A stretch of DNA of 64,000 bases, taken from the NCBI RefSeq assembly GCF_026341275.1, contig NZ_JAIFZO010000002.1, positions 6,726,118-6,790,117 on the forward strand. Direction: 5' to 3'. The stretch comes from Streptomyces ortus. Its GTDB lineage: Bacteria > Actinomycetota > Actinomycetes > Streptomycetales > Streptomycetaceae. The position numbers were made by a program, and so were the translations under genes. Below the pieces are notes generated by a model. It saw only the letters and a list, made by a program, of their open reading frames with translations. It ran no database searches and was not told where the DNA came from. Every line of letters begins with the position of its first letter. Position 1 is the stretch's first letter. Below are positions 8,707 to 17,158 of this stretch, in pieces.

Positions 8707-10553
8707 ACACCCCCGAAATCGGCGAACTCGGTCAGCAGCTGCGCGTCGACAGCGTGCGCGCGGCCGCCGCGGCGGGCTCCGGGCACCCCACCTCCTCGAT
8801 GTCCGCCGCCGACCTGATGGCGGTCCTGCTCGCCCGGCAGCTGCGCTACGACTTCGACCGGCCCTCCCATCCGGGCAACGACCGGTTCGTCCTCTCCAAG
8901 GGGCACGCCTCGCCGCTGCTGTACGCCGCGTACAAGGCGGCCGGGGCCATCGACGACGCCGAACTGCTGACCTTCCGCACCCTGGGCAGCCGCCTCGAAG
9001 GGCATCCGACACCGCGCCGGCTGCCGTGGGTGGAGACCGCCACCGGATCGCTGGGCCAGGGCCTGCCCGTCGGCGTGGGCATCGCCCTGTCGGGCAAGCG
9101 GCTCGACCGGGTGGGCTACCGCGTCTGGGTGCTGTGCGGCGACAGCGAACTGGCCGAGGGCTCCGTCTGGGAGGCCGCCGAGCACGCGGCGTACGAAGGG
9201 CTCGACAACCTCACCGCGATCGTGGACGTCAACCGGCTCGGCCAGCGCGGCCCCACCCGGCACGGCCACGACCTCGACGCGTACGCCCGCCGCTTCCAGG
9301 CCTTCGGCTGGCACACCGTCGAGGTCGACGGGCACGACGTCGAGGACATCGAGCGGGCGTACGGCGAGGCCGTGTCCACGGCGGGCCAGCCGACCGTGAT
9401 CCTGGCCCGCACCCTCAAGGGCAAGGGCGTCGCGTCCGTGCAGGACCGCGAGGGCCTGCACGGCAAGCCGCTGCCCGAGGCCGACGAGGCGATCGAGGAG
9501 CTGGGCGGGGTACGCGACCTGCGCGTCGAGGGCCTGCAGCCGCAGGCCGCCCGGACGCTGCACGCGGTACGGGCCGGTCACCTGGACCTGCCGCGCTGGG
9601 AGAAGAAGGGGGACGAGGTCGCCACCCGGGACGCCTACGGGCAGGCGCTCGCCGCGCTCGGCTCCTCCCGCCCGGACGTAGTCGCCCTCGACGGCGAGGT
9701 GAGCGACTCCACCCGCGCCGAGTTCTTCGCCAAGGAACACCCCGAGCGGTTCTTCGAGTGCTACATCGCCGAGCAGCAGCTCGTCGGGGCGGCCGTCGGG
9801 CTCGCCACCCGCGGCTGGGTGCCGTTCGCGTCCAGTTTCGCCGCGTTCCTCACCCGCGCCCACGACTTCGTCCGGATGGCGGCGGTCAGCGGGGTGGGCA
9901 TCAACCTCGTCGGCTCGCACGCGGGCGTCGCGATCGGTGAGGACGGGCCCTCGCAGATGGGCGTCGAGGACCTGGCCATGTTCCGCACGGTCTACGGCTC
10001 GACCGTGCTCTACCCCTGCGACGCCAACCAGACGGCCGCGCTCGTCGCCACCATGGCCGGCCTCGACGGCGTCCGCTATCTGCGGACCTCACGCGGTGCC
10101 ATGCCCGTCCTGTACGGCCCGGGCGAGGAGTTCCCCGTCGGCGGCAGCAAGGTGCTCAGGCGCTCCACGGACGACCGGCTGACCCTCGTCGCCGCCGGCG
10201 TGACCGTGCACGAGTCCCTGAAGGCCGCGGAGGCGCTGGCCGCCGACGGCATCGCCGTACGGGTCGTCGACCTGTACTCCGTCAAGCCCGTCGACCGCGA
10301 GACCCTGCGCGAGGCCGCCGAGCAGACCGGCTGCCTGCTCACCGTCGAGGACCACCACCCGGAGGGCGGCATCGGGGACGCGGTCCTCGACGCCTTCCTC
10401 GACGGCCGTCCCACTCCGCGGCTGGTCCGTCTCGCGGTACGGGACATGCCCGGTTCGGCCACCCCCGCGGAGCAGCTGCACGCGGCGGGCATCGACGCCG
10501 AGTCGATCGTGGCGGCGGTGAAACTGCTGGTCGAGAACGCGGTGGTGCGATGA
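8703..10553 (+). CDS. Transketolase (single-chain, 616 aa)
   Basis: A thiamine-diphosphate enzyme that moves two-carbon ketol units in the pentose phosphate pathway. The TPP-binding motif starts in CGDSELAEGSVWEA and ends with an Asn in DVNRLGQ; GHPTSSMSAADL and the pyrimidine-domain GSHAGVAIGEDGPSQMG are also visible. At 616 residues it is shorter than the canonical bacterial transketolase (about 660-700) and closer to the animal/archaeal-like form. It is probably a paralogue of the main enzyme. It is coupled by 4-bp overlaps to both neighbours. Confidence 0.9.
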   Translation: MNTPEIGELGQQLRVDSVRAAAAAGSGHPTSSMSAADLMAVLLARQLRYDFDRPSHPGNDRFVLSKGHASPLLYAAYKAAGAIDDAELLTFRTLGSRLEGHPTPRRLPWVETATGSLGQGLPVGVGIALSGKRLDRVGYRVWVLCGDSELAEGSVWEAAEHAAYEGLDNLTAIVDVNRLGQRGPTRHGHDLDAYARRFQAFGWHTVEVDGHDVEDIERAYGEAVSTAGQPTVILARTLKGKGVASVQDREGLHGKPLPEADEAIEELGGVRDLRVEGLQPQAARTLHAVRAGHLDLPRWEKKGDEVATRDAYGQALAALGSSRPDVVALDGEVSDSTRAEFFAKEHPERFFECYIAEQQLVGAAVGLATRGWVPFASSFAAFLTRAHDFVRMAAVSGVGINLVGSHAGVAIGEDGPSQMGVEDLAMFRTVYGSTVLYPCDANQTAALVATMAGLDGVRYLRTSRGAMPVLYGPGEEFPVGGSKVLRRSTDDRLTLVAAGVTVHESLKAAEALAADGIAVRVVDLYSVKPVDRETLREAAEQTGCLLTVEDHHPEGGIGDAVLDAFLDGRPTPRLVRLAVRDMPGSATPAEQLHAAGIDAESIVAAVKLLVENAVVR

Positions 10554-11515
10554 CCGCCGTACGCGCCGGCCGCCGGACCGTCGAGGTGCACCGCCCGGAC
10601 AAGGTGATGTTCCCCGGCGGGTCAGGCGGGTCAGGCGGGTCAGGCGGGTCCGGCGCTTCCGGCGGGGGAGGCGCGAGGGAGTACACGAAGGCGGACGTCG
10701 TCGCGTACTACCGGGAGATCGCCCCGTTCATGCTGCCGCACCTGCGCGGACGGCCCCTGATGCTGGAGCGGTACCCGGACGGGCTCGACGGGCCGAGGTT
10801 CATGCAGAAGAACGTCCAGGACCACTATCCGGACTGGATCCGCCGCGTCGAGGTGCCCAAGGAGGGCGGCACGGTCCTGCACCCCGTGTGCGAGGACACC
10901 GCGACCCTCGTCTACCTCGCCGACCAGGCCGCCCTGACCCTCCACCGGTGGCTCGCCCGGATCCCCTCCGACGGTCCGGTCGACCGGCCGGACCGGCTGG
11001 TCTTCGACCTGGACCCCGCGACCGACGACTTCGAGCCGGTCCGCGACACCGCCCGGCTGCTCGGCGAACTCCTCGACCGGCTCCGGCTGCCGTCCGCCCT
11101 GATGACCACCGGCTCACGCGGACTGCACGTCGTCGTCCCCCTCGCCGGGCGGCACGGCTTCGACGAGGTCCACACCTTCGCCAAGGACGTCGCCGACACG
11201 CTCACCGAGGCGCACCCCGACCGGCTCACCACCGAGGCCCGCAAGAAGGACCGCGGCGACCGGCTCTATCTGGACATCCAGCGCAACGGCTACGCCCAGA
11301 CCACCGTCGCCCCCTTCACCGTCCGCGCCCGGCCGGGCGCCCCGGTCGCCATGCCCATCACCTGGGACCAGCTCGAAGATGCCCAACTCGGCCCGCGCCG
11401 CTGGACGATCGCCGACGCGGTCGACCAGGCCCGCACGAACCCCTGGTCAGGGCTGCCGCGGAGCGGGCGCGCCCTCGGGCCCGCCAGGCGCCGGCTGAAC
11501 GCCCTGCGCGGCTGA
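10550..11515 (+). CDS. LigD-type NHEJ polymerase domain protein (AEP primase-polymerase)
   Basis: A 321-residue stand-alone polymerase domain of the bacterial LigD family, used in non-homologous end joining with Ku. Landmarks are YTKADVVAYYREIAPFMLPHLRGRP, the metal-binding RLVFDLDPATDDF, the SRGLHVVVPL strand and RGDRLYLDIQRNGYAQT. No ligase or phosphoesterase domain is attached and no Ku gene is nearby. Residues about 24-42 are an unusual Gly/Ser stretch encoded by a 9-bp tandem repeat. ATG overlaps the transketolase stop. Confidence 0.88.
   Translation: MTAVRAGRRTVEVHRPDKVMFPGGSGGSGGSGGSGASGGGGAREYTKADVVAYYREIAPFMLPHLRGRPLMLERYPDGLDGPRFMQKNVQDHYPDWIRRVEVPKEGGTVLHPVCEDTATLVYLADQAALTLHRWLARIPSDGPVDRPDRLVFDLDPATDDFEPVRDTARLLGELLDRLRLPSALMTTGSRGLHVVVPLAGRHGFDEVHTFAKDVADTLTEAHPDRLTTEARKKDRGDRLYLDIQRNGYAQTTVAPFTVRARPGAPVAMPITWDQLEDAQLGPRRWTIADAVDQARTNPWSGLPRSGRALGPARRRLNALRG
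10619..10660 (+). repeat. 9-bp tandem repeat coding a GGS linker inside the LigD polymerase gene
   Basis: Units of GGGTCAGGC are repeated in frame and give a Gly-Gly-Ser run between the first strand and the YTKADVV helix. Copy number can change without frameshift. Confidence 0.7.
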
Positions 11516-11574
11516 GCTCCGACACTCGCAGGTTTGGTCAACGATCGGCCGGTCACTCGGTGTTCGAGGTGGCC

Positions 11575-11931
11575 ATGTCGAACACATCCAACACATCAGA
11601 TTCACAGAGTTCATCGAACTCATCCAAGGGCAGGCAGCAGAACGCGACGGACGACGACGAGCTGGGTCCCATGGACGTGCTGCGCCAGGCGCGCGGCCAG
11701 CTCGCCGAACTGACCGGCATGGAGGCCGAGTCGGTGTCGTCGTTCGAACGCACCGACGACGGCTGGTCGTTGGAGATCGAGGTCCTGGAACTGGTCCGGG
11801 TCCCCGACACGATGAGTCTGCTCGCGAGCTACGAGGTGACCCTCAACCCGCGAGGCGAACTCACCGGGTACCGGCGCGTCCGCCGCTACGAACGCGGCCG
11901 GGCCGACACCCGCAAGCCCGGCGGCCGTTAG
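11575..11931 (+). CDS. gvpO: Gas vesicle protein GvpO
   Basis: A 118-residue protein with a low-complexity Ser/Asn N-terminus (residues 1-22) and a GvpO domain: PMDVLRQARGQLAELTGMEAESVSSFERTDDGW, then EIEVLELVRVPDTMSLLASYEVTLNPRGELTGYRRVRRYERGR. It opens the cluster, as in Streptomyces coelicolor. The ATG at 11575 follows the weak motif GAGGTGGCC. GvpO is needed for gas-vesicle formation in halophiles; its molecular role here is unproven. Confidence 0.88.
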   Translation: MSNTSNTSDSQSSSNSSKGRQQNATDDDELGPMDVLRQARGQLAELTGMEAESVSSFERTDDGWSLEIEVLELVRVPDTMSLLASYEVTLNPRGELTGYRRVRRYERGRADTRKPGGR

Positions 11932-12026
11932 GCCGCGCCTGCCCGCGCGCCCAGCGAAGCGCGCACACCTGACAGCGCACACGACCGACAGCACACACAC
12001 CCGACAGACAAGGAGGGCCGGTCGGT

Positions 12027-12458
12027 ATGACCGTAGTCCCGGCACAGCAATCCGGTGGTGGAGGTGGCTCCAGCGGCCTCTACGACGTCCTTGAACTCGT
12101 TCTCGACCGGGGGCTCGTCATCGATGCCTTCATCCGGGTCTCCCTCGTCGGCATCGAGATCCTCAAGATCGACATCCGTGTCGTGATAGCGAGCGTCGAC
12201 ACCTATCTGCGCTTCGCCGAGGCGTGCAACCGCCTCGACCTCGAAGCCGGAAACAAGCGCGACCCCGGACTCCCCGACCTGGTCGGCTCGATCACCGAGT
12301 CCGGTGCGAAGGGCAAGTCCAAGGGGGCCCTGTCCGGCGCCGCCGAGACCATCTCGGACGCCTTCAAGCAGTCCCGCGAGGAGAGCCAGAGCCAGTCCGA
12401 GTCGAGGCCGCGCACCCGTAAGACCGCCGCCTCGCGCCGGAAGGAGGAGCAGGAGTGA
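12027..12458 (+). CDS. gvpA: Gas vesicle structural protein GvpA, with long C-terminal tail
   Basis: Residues about 17-70 (LYDVLELVLDRGLVIDAFIRVSLVGIEI..., continuing to YLRFAEA) are the classical GvpA core: helix-strand-strand-helix units that pack into the vesicle shell. A ribosome site AAGGAGG lies 8-10 bp before ATG 12027. At 143 residues it is about twice the length of halophile or cyanobacterial GvpA because of a Ser/Lys/Arg-rich tail after residue 85. The stop overlaps the gvpF GTG (12455). Confidence 0.9.
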   Translation: MTVVPAQQSGGGGGSSGLYDVLELVLDRGLVIDAFIRVSLVGIEILKIDIRVVIASVDTYLRFAEACNRLDLEAGNKRDPGLPDLVGSITESGAKGKSKGALSGAAETISDAFKQSREESQSQSESRPRTRKTAASRRKEEQE

Positions 12459-13204
12459 GCACGTACGTCTACGGCATCACGTCCAGTTCGCTGCCCTCGC
12501 TCCCGGACGGGACGGAAGGCGTCGGCGAGCCGGCCCTGCCGGTGCGCGTCATCAAGGAGGGCGACCTCGCCGCGGTCGTCAGCGACGCGCCCGAGGGGCT
12601 GCGGCCCAAGCGCAGGGACCTGCTCGCCCACCAGAACGTACTCGCCGAGGCGGGCGCCGGCGGTCCCGTGCTGCCCATGCGGTTCGGCAGTGTCTCCACC
12701 GACGACGCAGCCGTGGCCGGTGTCCTGGCCGAGCGCGCGGAGCACTTCAAGGAGCGCCTCGACGCGCTCGCCGGCAAGGTCGAGTACAACGTCAAGGCCA
12801 CGCACGACGAAGAGGCCGTACTGCACCGGGTGATGTCCGAGAACCCCGAGGTCAGGGCGCTCACCGAGGCCAACCGCAGTGCGGGCGGCGGCAATTACGA
12901 CGACAAGCTGCGGCTCGGCGAGATGGTGGTCGCCGCGGTGAAGAACCGCGAGGTCGAGGACGCCGCCGAGATCCACCGGGCGCTGGAGCCGACCGCCGCG
13001 TCCGTCAGCGTGGGCCCCGAGTCCACCGGCTGGCTGGCCAACCTCTCGTTCCTGGTGGACCGCGACGAGGCCGGGACGTTCCTCGACGCCGTCGACGAGG
13101 TCCGCAAGGCACACCCGCACCTCGACCTGCGGGTCCATGGACCGCTGCCCCCCTACAGCTTCGTCGAGCCGGGCCCTTCCGAGCCCGCCGAGGCGACCAA
13201 CTGA
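12455..13204 (+). CDS. gvpF: Gas vesicle protein GvpF/GvpL family (first copy)
   Basis: A 249-residue GvpL/GvpF-family protein. It opens with STYVYGITSSS, has the conserved HQNVLAEAGAGGPVLPMRFGSV around residue 60-80, GKVEYNVKATHDEEAVL, and the closing VHGPLPPYSFVEPG. Family members bind GvpA and are thought to act at nucleation of the shell. GTG 12455 overlaps gvpA. It is paralogous to the gene at 15784. Confidence 0.9.
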   Translation: MSTYVYGITSSSLPSLPDGTEGVGEPALPVRVIKEGDLAAVVSDAPEGLRPKRRDLLAHQNVLAEAGAGGPVLPMRFGSVSTDDAAVAGVLAERAEHFKERLDALAGKVEYNVKATHDEEAVLHRVMSENPEVRALTEANRSAGGGNYDDKLRLGEMVVAAVKNREVEDAAEIHRALEPTAASVSVGPESTGWLANLSFLVDRDEAGTFLDAVDEVRKAHPHLDLRVHGPLPPYSFVEPGPSEPAEATN

Positions 13205-13229
13205 GTTCGCTCAGCCAGGAGTTGATGAC

Positions 13230-13496
13230 ATGGGGCTCATCGGAGAGGTCCTGATGCTGCCGTTCGCCCCCGTGCGCGGCAGCCTCTGGGCCATGAAGCA
13301 GGTGGTGAACGAGGCCGAACGCCAGTACTACGACCCGGCGGCGGTCCGCGCCGAACTCGGCAAGCTCGAGGAACGCCTCGAGGCCGGCGAGATCGACGAA
13401 GCGGAGTTCGACCGCATGGAGGACGAGCTCCTCGACAGGCTGGAGATAGCCATGACCAGGAGCACCGGAACAGGCGACAACGGGACTACACGATGA
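13230..13496 (+). CDS. gvpG: Gas vesicle protein GvpG
   Basis: An 88-residue, helix-rich protein: MGLIGEVLMLPFAPVRGSLW followed by a charged coiled-coil-like stretch with repeated LEERLEAGEIDEAEFDRMEDELLDRL character. This matches GvpG, an accessory protein often found beside gvpF. ATG 13230 is used; its stop overlaps the next ATG (13493). Confidence 0.88.
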   Translation: MGLIGEVLMLPFAPVRGSLWAMKQVVNEAERQYYDPAAVRAELGKLEERLEAGEIDEAEFDRMEDELLDRLEIAMTRSTGTGDNGTTR

Positions 13497-14233
13497 ACCG
13501 ACTAGGGCTTGGCCTCGCCGTAGGGGCCGGATACGTCCTCGGACGTACGAAGAAGATGAAACTGGCCTTCGCCGTCGGCACCATGGTGGCCGGCAAGCGG
13601 ATGCACCTCAGCCCGCGGGCGCTCGCGGACCTGGTCTCCACGCAACTGCAGAACAACCCGCAGTTCAAGGAGCTCGGCGACCAGCTGCGCGGGGACCTGC
13701 GGGGCGTGGGCAAGGCCGCCACCGGAGCACTCGTCGAGCGCCAGATCACCGGCCTCGCCGACCGGCTGCACGGGCGGACCAGCCAGGTGCAGGACCAGCT
13801 CTCGGGCGTGGTCCCGGTGGACGTCCCGGACGTACCGGGCGTGGGCGGCAAGAAGCGCCGCGACCGGGACGAGGAGCCGGACGACGGCTACGAGGACGAC
13901 GAGTACGACGACGACGAGCACGAGCAGGACGACGACTCGGACGACTCCGCACGCGGCACCCGCGACTCGGACGACGACGAGCCGGCCGGCCGTGACGCGC
14001 CCGGCGACGAGGAGAAGCCGCGGCCCCGCAAGCGGACTCCCGCGAAGAAGACCGCGAAGGCGCCCGCGAAGAAGGCCGCCGACAAGCGCAGCCCCGGCAA
14101 CGAGGCTCCGGCGAAGAAGACGGCGGCCAGGACCGCGAAGAAGGCCCCGGGCAGGAAGACGGCCGCGGCGAAGAGCGCCACGCGCCGTACCACCCGGGCC
14201 CGTACGACGAGGGGAGGCGGCGACGATGACTGA
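13493..14233 (+). CDS. gvpY: Gas-vesicle cluster protein GvpY (membrane-like head, histone-H1-like tail)
   Basis: A 246-residue protein in the gvpY position. The N-terminus (GLGLAVGAGYVLGRTKKMKLAFAVGTMVAG) is conserved-looking and hydrophobic; residues about 120-165 are a run of Asp/Glu; residues about 170-246 are Lys/Ala/Arg-rich repeats (PAKKTAK-like), resembling histone H1 or nucleoid proteins. Function unknown. It shares a 4-bp overlap upstream and 8 bp with gvpZ. Confidence 0.8.
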   Translation: MNRLGLGLAVGAGYVLGRTKKMKLAFAVGTMVAGKRMHLSPRALADLVSTQLQNNPQFKELGDQLRGDLRGVGKAATGALVERQITGLADRLHGRTSQVQDQLSGVVPVDVPDVPGVGGKKRRDRDEEPDDGYEDDEYDDDEHEQDDDSDDSARGTRDSDDDEPAGRDAPGDEEKPRPRKRTPAKKTAKAPAKKAADKRSPGNEAPAKKTAARTAKKAPGRKTAAAKSATRRTTRARTTRGGGDDD

Positions 14234-15413
14234 CACCCTCGGGTCCGCGACCAAGCAGGCCAAGAGCAACCCGTTGACCTCGCTCGCCCAGAGCGAGGCG
14301 GTCGACCGGCTCAAGGAGGAGGCCCAGGCCTACCTCGCCGCCCAGGTCCAGCGGGCGCTGGTCGGCGTCGGGACCAAGCTCGGCCAGACCACCGGCAAGC
14401 TCAACGACATCGCCTCCGGCGAGAGCCCCGGCTTCGCCAAGCTCGCCCTAGACGGCGGTCGCAAGCTGGCCGACGGCAAGGGCCCGGTGCGCACCGCCCT
14501 GGAGCTCGGCGCGGGCAAGGCCAAGGACGGCGTCGTGGGCGCCTTCAAGAACCTGACCGGCGGCAAGGGCGGCAAGCGCAAGGGCGGCGCGGGCAAGAAG
14601 CCCACCGTCATCATGGAGTTCATCGACGTCGGCGTGCCGCTGCGCACGGCCTACGACCAGTGGACCCAGTACCAGGACTTCAGCAACTTCGCCCGGGGCG
14701 TCAAGAGCGCGAACCGCGCCGACGACACGACGTCTGACTGGCAGATGAAGATCTTCTGGTCCAACCGCAGCTGGAAGGCCCACACCACCGAGCAGGTGGC
14801 GGACCAGCGGATCAGCTGGACGTCCGAGGGCGCCAAGGGCACCACCAAGGGCGTCATCACCTTCCACTCGCTCGCCGAGAACCTCACCCGCGTGCTGCTG
14901 GTCATCGAGTACTACCCCAAGGGGCTGTTCGAGAAGACCGGCAACATCTGGCGTGCCCAGGGCCGCCGGGCACGCCTCGACCTCAAGCACTTCGCCCGCT
15001 TCATCACCATCAAGGGCGAGGCGGAGGACGGCTGGCGCGGCGAGATCCGCGACGGCGAGGTCGTCACGAGCCACGAGGACGCGGTCGCGGAGGAGGAGGA
15101 AGCCGAGCAGACCTCCGAGGACGGTTCCGAGGACCACGCCGACGACGGCTCCGAGGACGCGGAGGGCGCGGCCGAGGAGGAGGCTCCGGAGGACCACGAG
15201 TCCGCCGAGGACGAGCTGCCCGAGGACGAGGAGCCGTACGAGGACGAGGACGCCCCCGAGGCCGAGTACGAGGACGAGGAAGAGGTCCCGGAGGACGAGG
15301 AGGTCTACGAGGAGGACGCCCCGGAGGCCGAGTACGAGGACGAGGACGTCCCGGAGGAAGAGGAGGCGGACGAGCGCGAGCGTGAGCCCGCCGGTGCCCG
15401 GAGCCGTCGATGA
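14226..15413 (+). CDS. gvpZ: Gas-vesicle cluster protein GvpZ (SRPBCC/cyclase-like domain, acidic tail)
   Basis: A 395-residue protein. Residues 1-115 are helical with Lys-rich segments. Residues about 120-270 fit an SRPBCC/polyketide-cyclase-like fold (VIMEFIDVGVPLRTAYDQWTQYQDFSNFARGVKS). Residues about 280-390 are almost wholly Glu/Asp. Position and domain match gvpZ of streptomycetes. Ligand unknown. The acidic tail is opposite in charge to the gvpY tail. The stop overlaps the gvpJ ATG. Confidence 0.8.
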   Translation: MTDTLGSATKQAKSNPLTSLAQSEAVDRLKEEAQAYLAAQVQRALVGVGTKLGQTTGKLNDIASGESPGFAKLALDGGRKLADGKGPVRTALELGAGKAKDGVVGAFKNLTGGKGGKRKGGAGKKPTVIMEFIDVGVPLRTAYDQWTQYQDFSNFARGVKSANRADDTTSDWQMKIFWSNRSWKAHTTEQVADQRISWTSEGAKGTTKGVITFHSLAENLTRVLLVIEYYPKGLFEKTGNIWRAQGRRARLDLKHFARFITIKGEAEDGWRGEIRDGEVVTSHEDAVAEEEEAEQTSEDGSEDHADDGSEDAEGAAEEEAPEDHESAEDELPEDEEPYEDEDAPEAEYEDEEEVPEDEEVYEEDAPEAEYEDEDVPEEEEADEREREPAGARSRR

Positions 15414-15787
15414 CCACGGCTCAGCGCCTGCCCGACCCCTACGGGAACGGCGGCGGCGCCAACCTCGCGGACATCCTCGAACGGGTCCTGGACAAGGGCA
15501 TCGTCATCGCGGGTGACATCCGTATCAACCTGCTCGACATCGAACTGCTCACCATCAAGCTGCGGCTCGTCGTCGCCTCCGTCGACAAGGCGAAGGAGAT
15601 GGGCATCGACTGGTGGGAGACCGATCCGCAGCTGTCCTCCCGCGCGGGGCGCGACGAACTCGCCCGGGAGAACGCGGAGTTGCGGGCACACGTCGCCGAA
15701 CTGGAGAACGCGCGCGGTGAAGTGACCGCGGGCGGGCGTGAATCCGCGCAGACGTCGCAGAAGACGGAGAAAGAAGCACAAGGATGA
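15410..15787 (+). CDS. gvpJ: Gas vesicle protein GvpJ (GvpA-like minor protein)
   Basis: Residues about 18-70 (NLADILERVLDKGIVIAGDIRINLLDIELL...VASVDKAKE) repeat the GvpA shell fold, followed by a coiled-coil-like Glu-rich tail (ARENAELRAHVAELENARGE). GvpJ proteins are minor shell or tip components. 125 residues; 4-bp overlaps on both sides (15410 and 15784). Confidence 0.87.
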   Translation: MTTAQRLPDPYGNGGGANLADILERVLDKGIVIAGDIRINLLDIELLTIKLRLVVASVDKAKEMGIDWWETDPQLSSRAGRDELARENAELRAHVAELENARGEVTAGGRESAQTSQKTEKEAQG

Positions 15788-16566
15788 GTGGTCTGCGTTA
15801 CGTGTACGCCGTCTGCCGCCCCTTCGGTACACCCCTGCCGGCTCAGCTGACAGGGGTGGCCGGCGTGCCGCCCAAGCAGCTGGTCCACGGCGAGCTGGTG
15901 GCCGTCGTCGGCCAGGTGCCCGAGGAGGACTTCGCGGAGGGGCCGCTGAGGGCCCATCTGGAGGATCTGGACTGGCTCGGCGCGACCGCGCGGGCCCACC
16001 AGAACGTGATCGACGCGCTCACCGTCGTCACCTCGCCGCTGCCGCTCCGGCTCGCCACCGTGTTCCGGGACGACAGCGGCGTCCGGTCGATGCTGGAGGA
16101 GCGCGAGGAGACCTTCCTGCGGACCCTCGACCGGCTCGGCGGGCGGGTCGAGTGGGGGGTGAAGGTGTACTCGGAACCCACGGAGGCCACGGAACCCGCG
16201 GAGGCGTCCCCGAAACCCGCTTCCGCTTCCGGCCGGACGGCGGGCTCCGGACGCGACTATCTGCGGCAGCGCCGCAACCAGCGCAGGGAGAGCGAGGAGA
16301 AGTGGGAGCGGGCCGAGGAGTTCTCGCGCCGGCTCCACGAGTCCCTTTCCGGGTACGCGGAGGACACCCGGATCCACGCCCCGCAGAACTCGGCGCTGTC
16401 CCGCGCGCCCGGCCGGAACATCCTCAACGCCGCCTATCTGGTGCCGCGCACGGAATCAGAGGCGTTCGTGGAACTGGTCGACCGCACCAAGGACGACGCG
16501 CCGGGACTGCGCGTCGAGCTGACCGGCCCGTGGGCGGCCTACTCGTTCAGCGGGGAGGACACGTGA
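15784..16566 (+). CDS. gvpL: Gas vesicle protein GvpL/GvpF family (second copy)
   Basis: A 260-residue GvpL/F protein opening with SGLRYVYAVCRPFG, with ARAHQNVIDALTVVTSPLPLRLATVF in the centre, GRVEWGVKVY, and VELTGPWAAYSFSGED at the end. An insertion rich in Ala/Pro/Ser (about residues 138-155) separates the two halves. GTG of gvpS overlaps its stop at 16563. Confidence 0.9.
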   Translation: MSGLRYVYAVCRPFGTPLPAQLTGVAGVPPKQLVHGELVAVVGQVPEEDFAEGPLRAHLEDLDWLGATARAHQNVIDALTVVTSPLPLRLATVFRDDSGVRSMLEEREETFLRTLDRLGGRVEWGVKVYSEPTEATEPAEASPKPASASGRTAGSGRDYLRQRRNQRRESEEKWERAEEFSRRLHESLSGYAEDTRIHAPQNSALSRAPGRNILNAAYLVPRTESEAFVELVDRTKDDAPGLRVELTGPWAAYSFSGEDT

Positions 16567-16751
16567 CCGTCGTGGAACGCCGGGAGATCGCCCTCGTCGA
16601 CCTCCTCGACCGGCTGCTCGCGGGCGGCGTCGTCATCACCGGCGACCTCACCCTGCGGATCGCGGACGTCGATCTCGTACGGATCGATCTCAACGCGCTC
16701 ATCAGCTCGGTGAACGAGAACGTTCCCGCGCCCTGGGAGGAGATGCTGTGA
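16563..16751 (+). CDS. gvpS: Gas vesicle protein GvpS (small GvpA-like)
   Basis: Only 62 residues, almost entirely the GvpA core (EIALVDLLDRLLAGGVVITG...LVRIDLNALISSVNE). It starts at GTG 16563 within the gvpL stop and its own stop overlaps the gvpK GTG at 16748. A minor shell protein is likely. Confidence 0.85.
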   Translation: MTVVERREIALVDLLDRLLAGGVVITGDLTLRIADVDLVRIDLNALISSVNENVPAPWEEML

Positions 16752-17158
16752 GTGGTGGGGAGGCACTTCAACGGGTCCTCGACGACGTGGCCCTGGGGCC
16801 CGGGGCCGAGACCGGAACCCGAACCGGATCGGCCGGGACCGGGGTCGCCGCAACCGGGCCGGCCGGGACCGGGAAGAAGGCGGGGCGCAGTCGCCTCGAC
16901 CTCGAACCGGACACGGTGGAGCGCGACCTGATCAAGCTGGTGCTCACCGTGGTCGAGCTGCTGCGGCAGCTCATGGAGCGGCAGGCCGTCCGGCGGTTCG
17001 ACACGGGGGACCTGTCCGAGGACCAGGAGGAGCGGATCGGGCTCACGCTGATGCTCCTCGACGACCGGATGGCGGAGCTGCGGGACCGCTACGGCCTCCG
17101 CCCCGAGGACCTGAACCTCGACCTCGGCCCGCTGGGCCCCCTGCTTCCCCGCGACTAG
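16748..17158 (+). CDS. gvpK: Gas vesicle protein GvpK
   Basis: 136 residues. A Gly/Thr/Ala-rich N-terminus precedes the GvpK domain: LDLEPDTVERDLIKLVLTVVELLRQLMERQAVRRFD and LGLTLMLLDDRMAELRDRYGL-like helices, ending DLNLDLGPLGPLL. GvpK is an accessory assembly protein. Its TAG stop (17156-17158) is part of the CTAG terminus of the adjacent palindromic element, so the last residues may have been set by that insertion. Confidence 0.88.
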   Translation: MSGGEALQRVLDDVALGPGAETGTRTGSAGTGVAATGPAGTGKKAGRSRLDLEPDTVERDLIKLVLTVVELLRQLMERQAVRRFDTGDLSEDQEERIGLTLMLLDDRMAELRDRYGLRPEDLNLDLGPLGPLLPRD

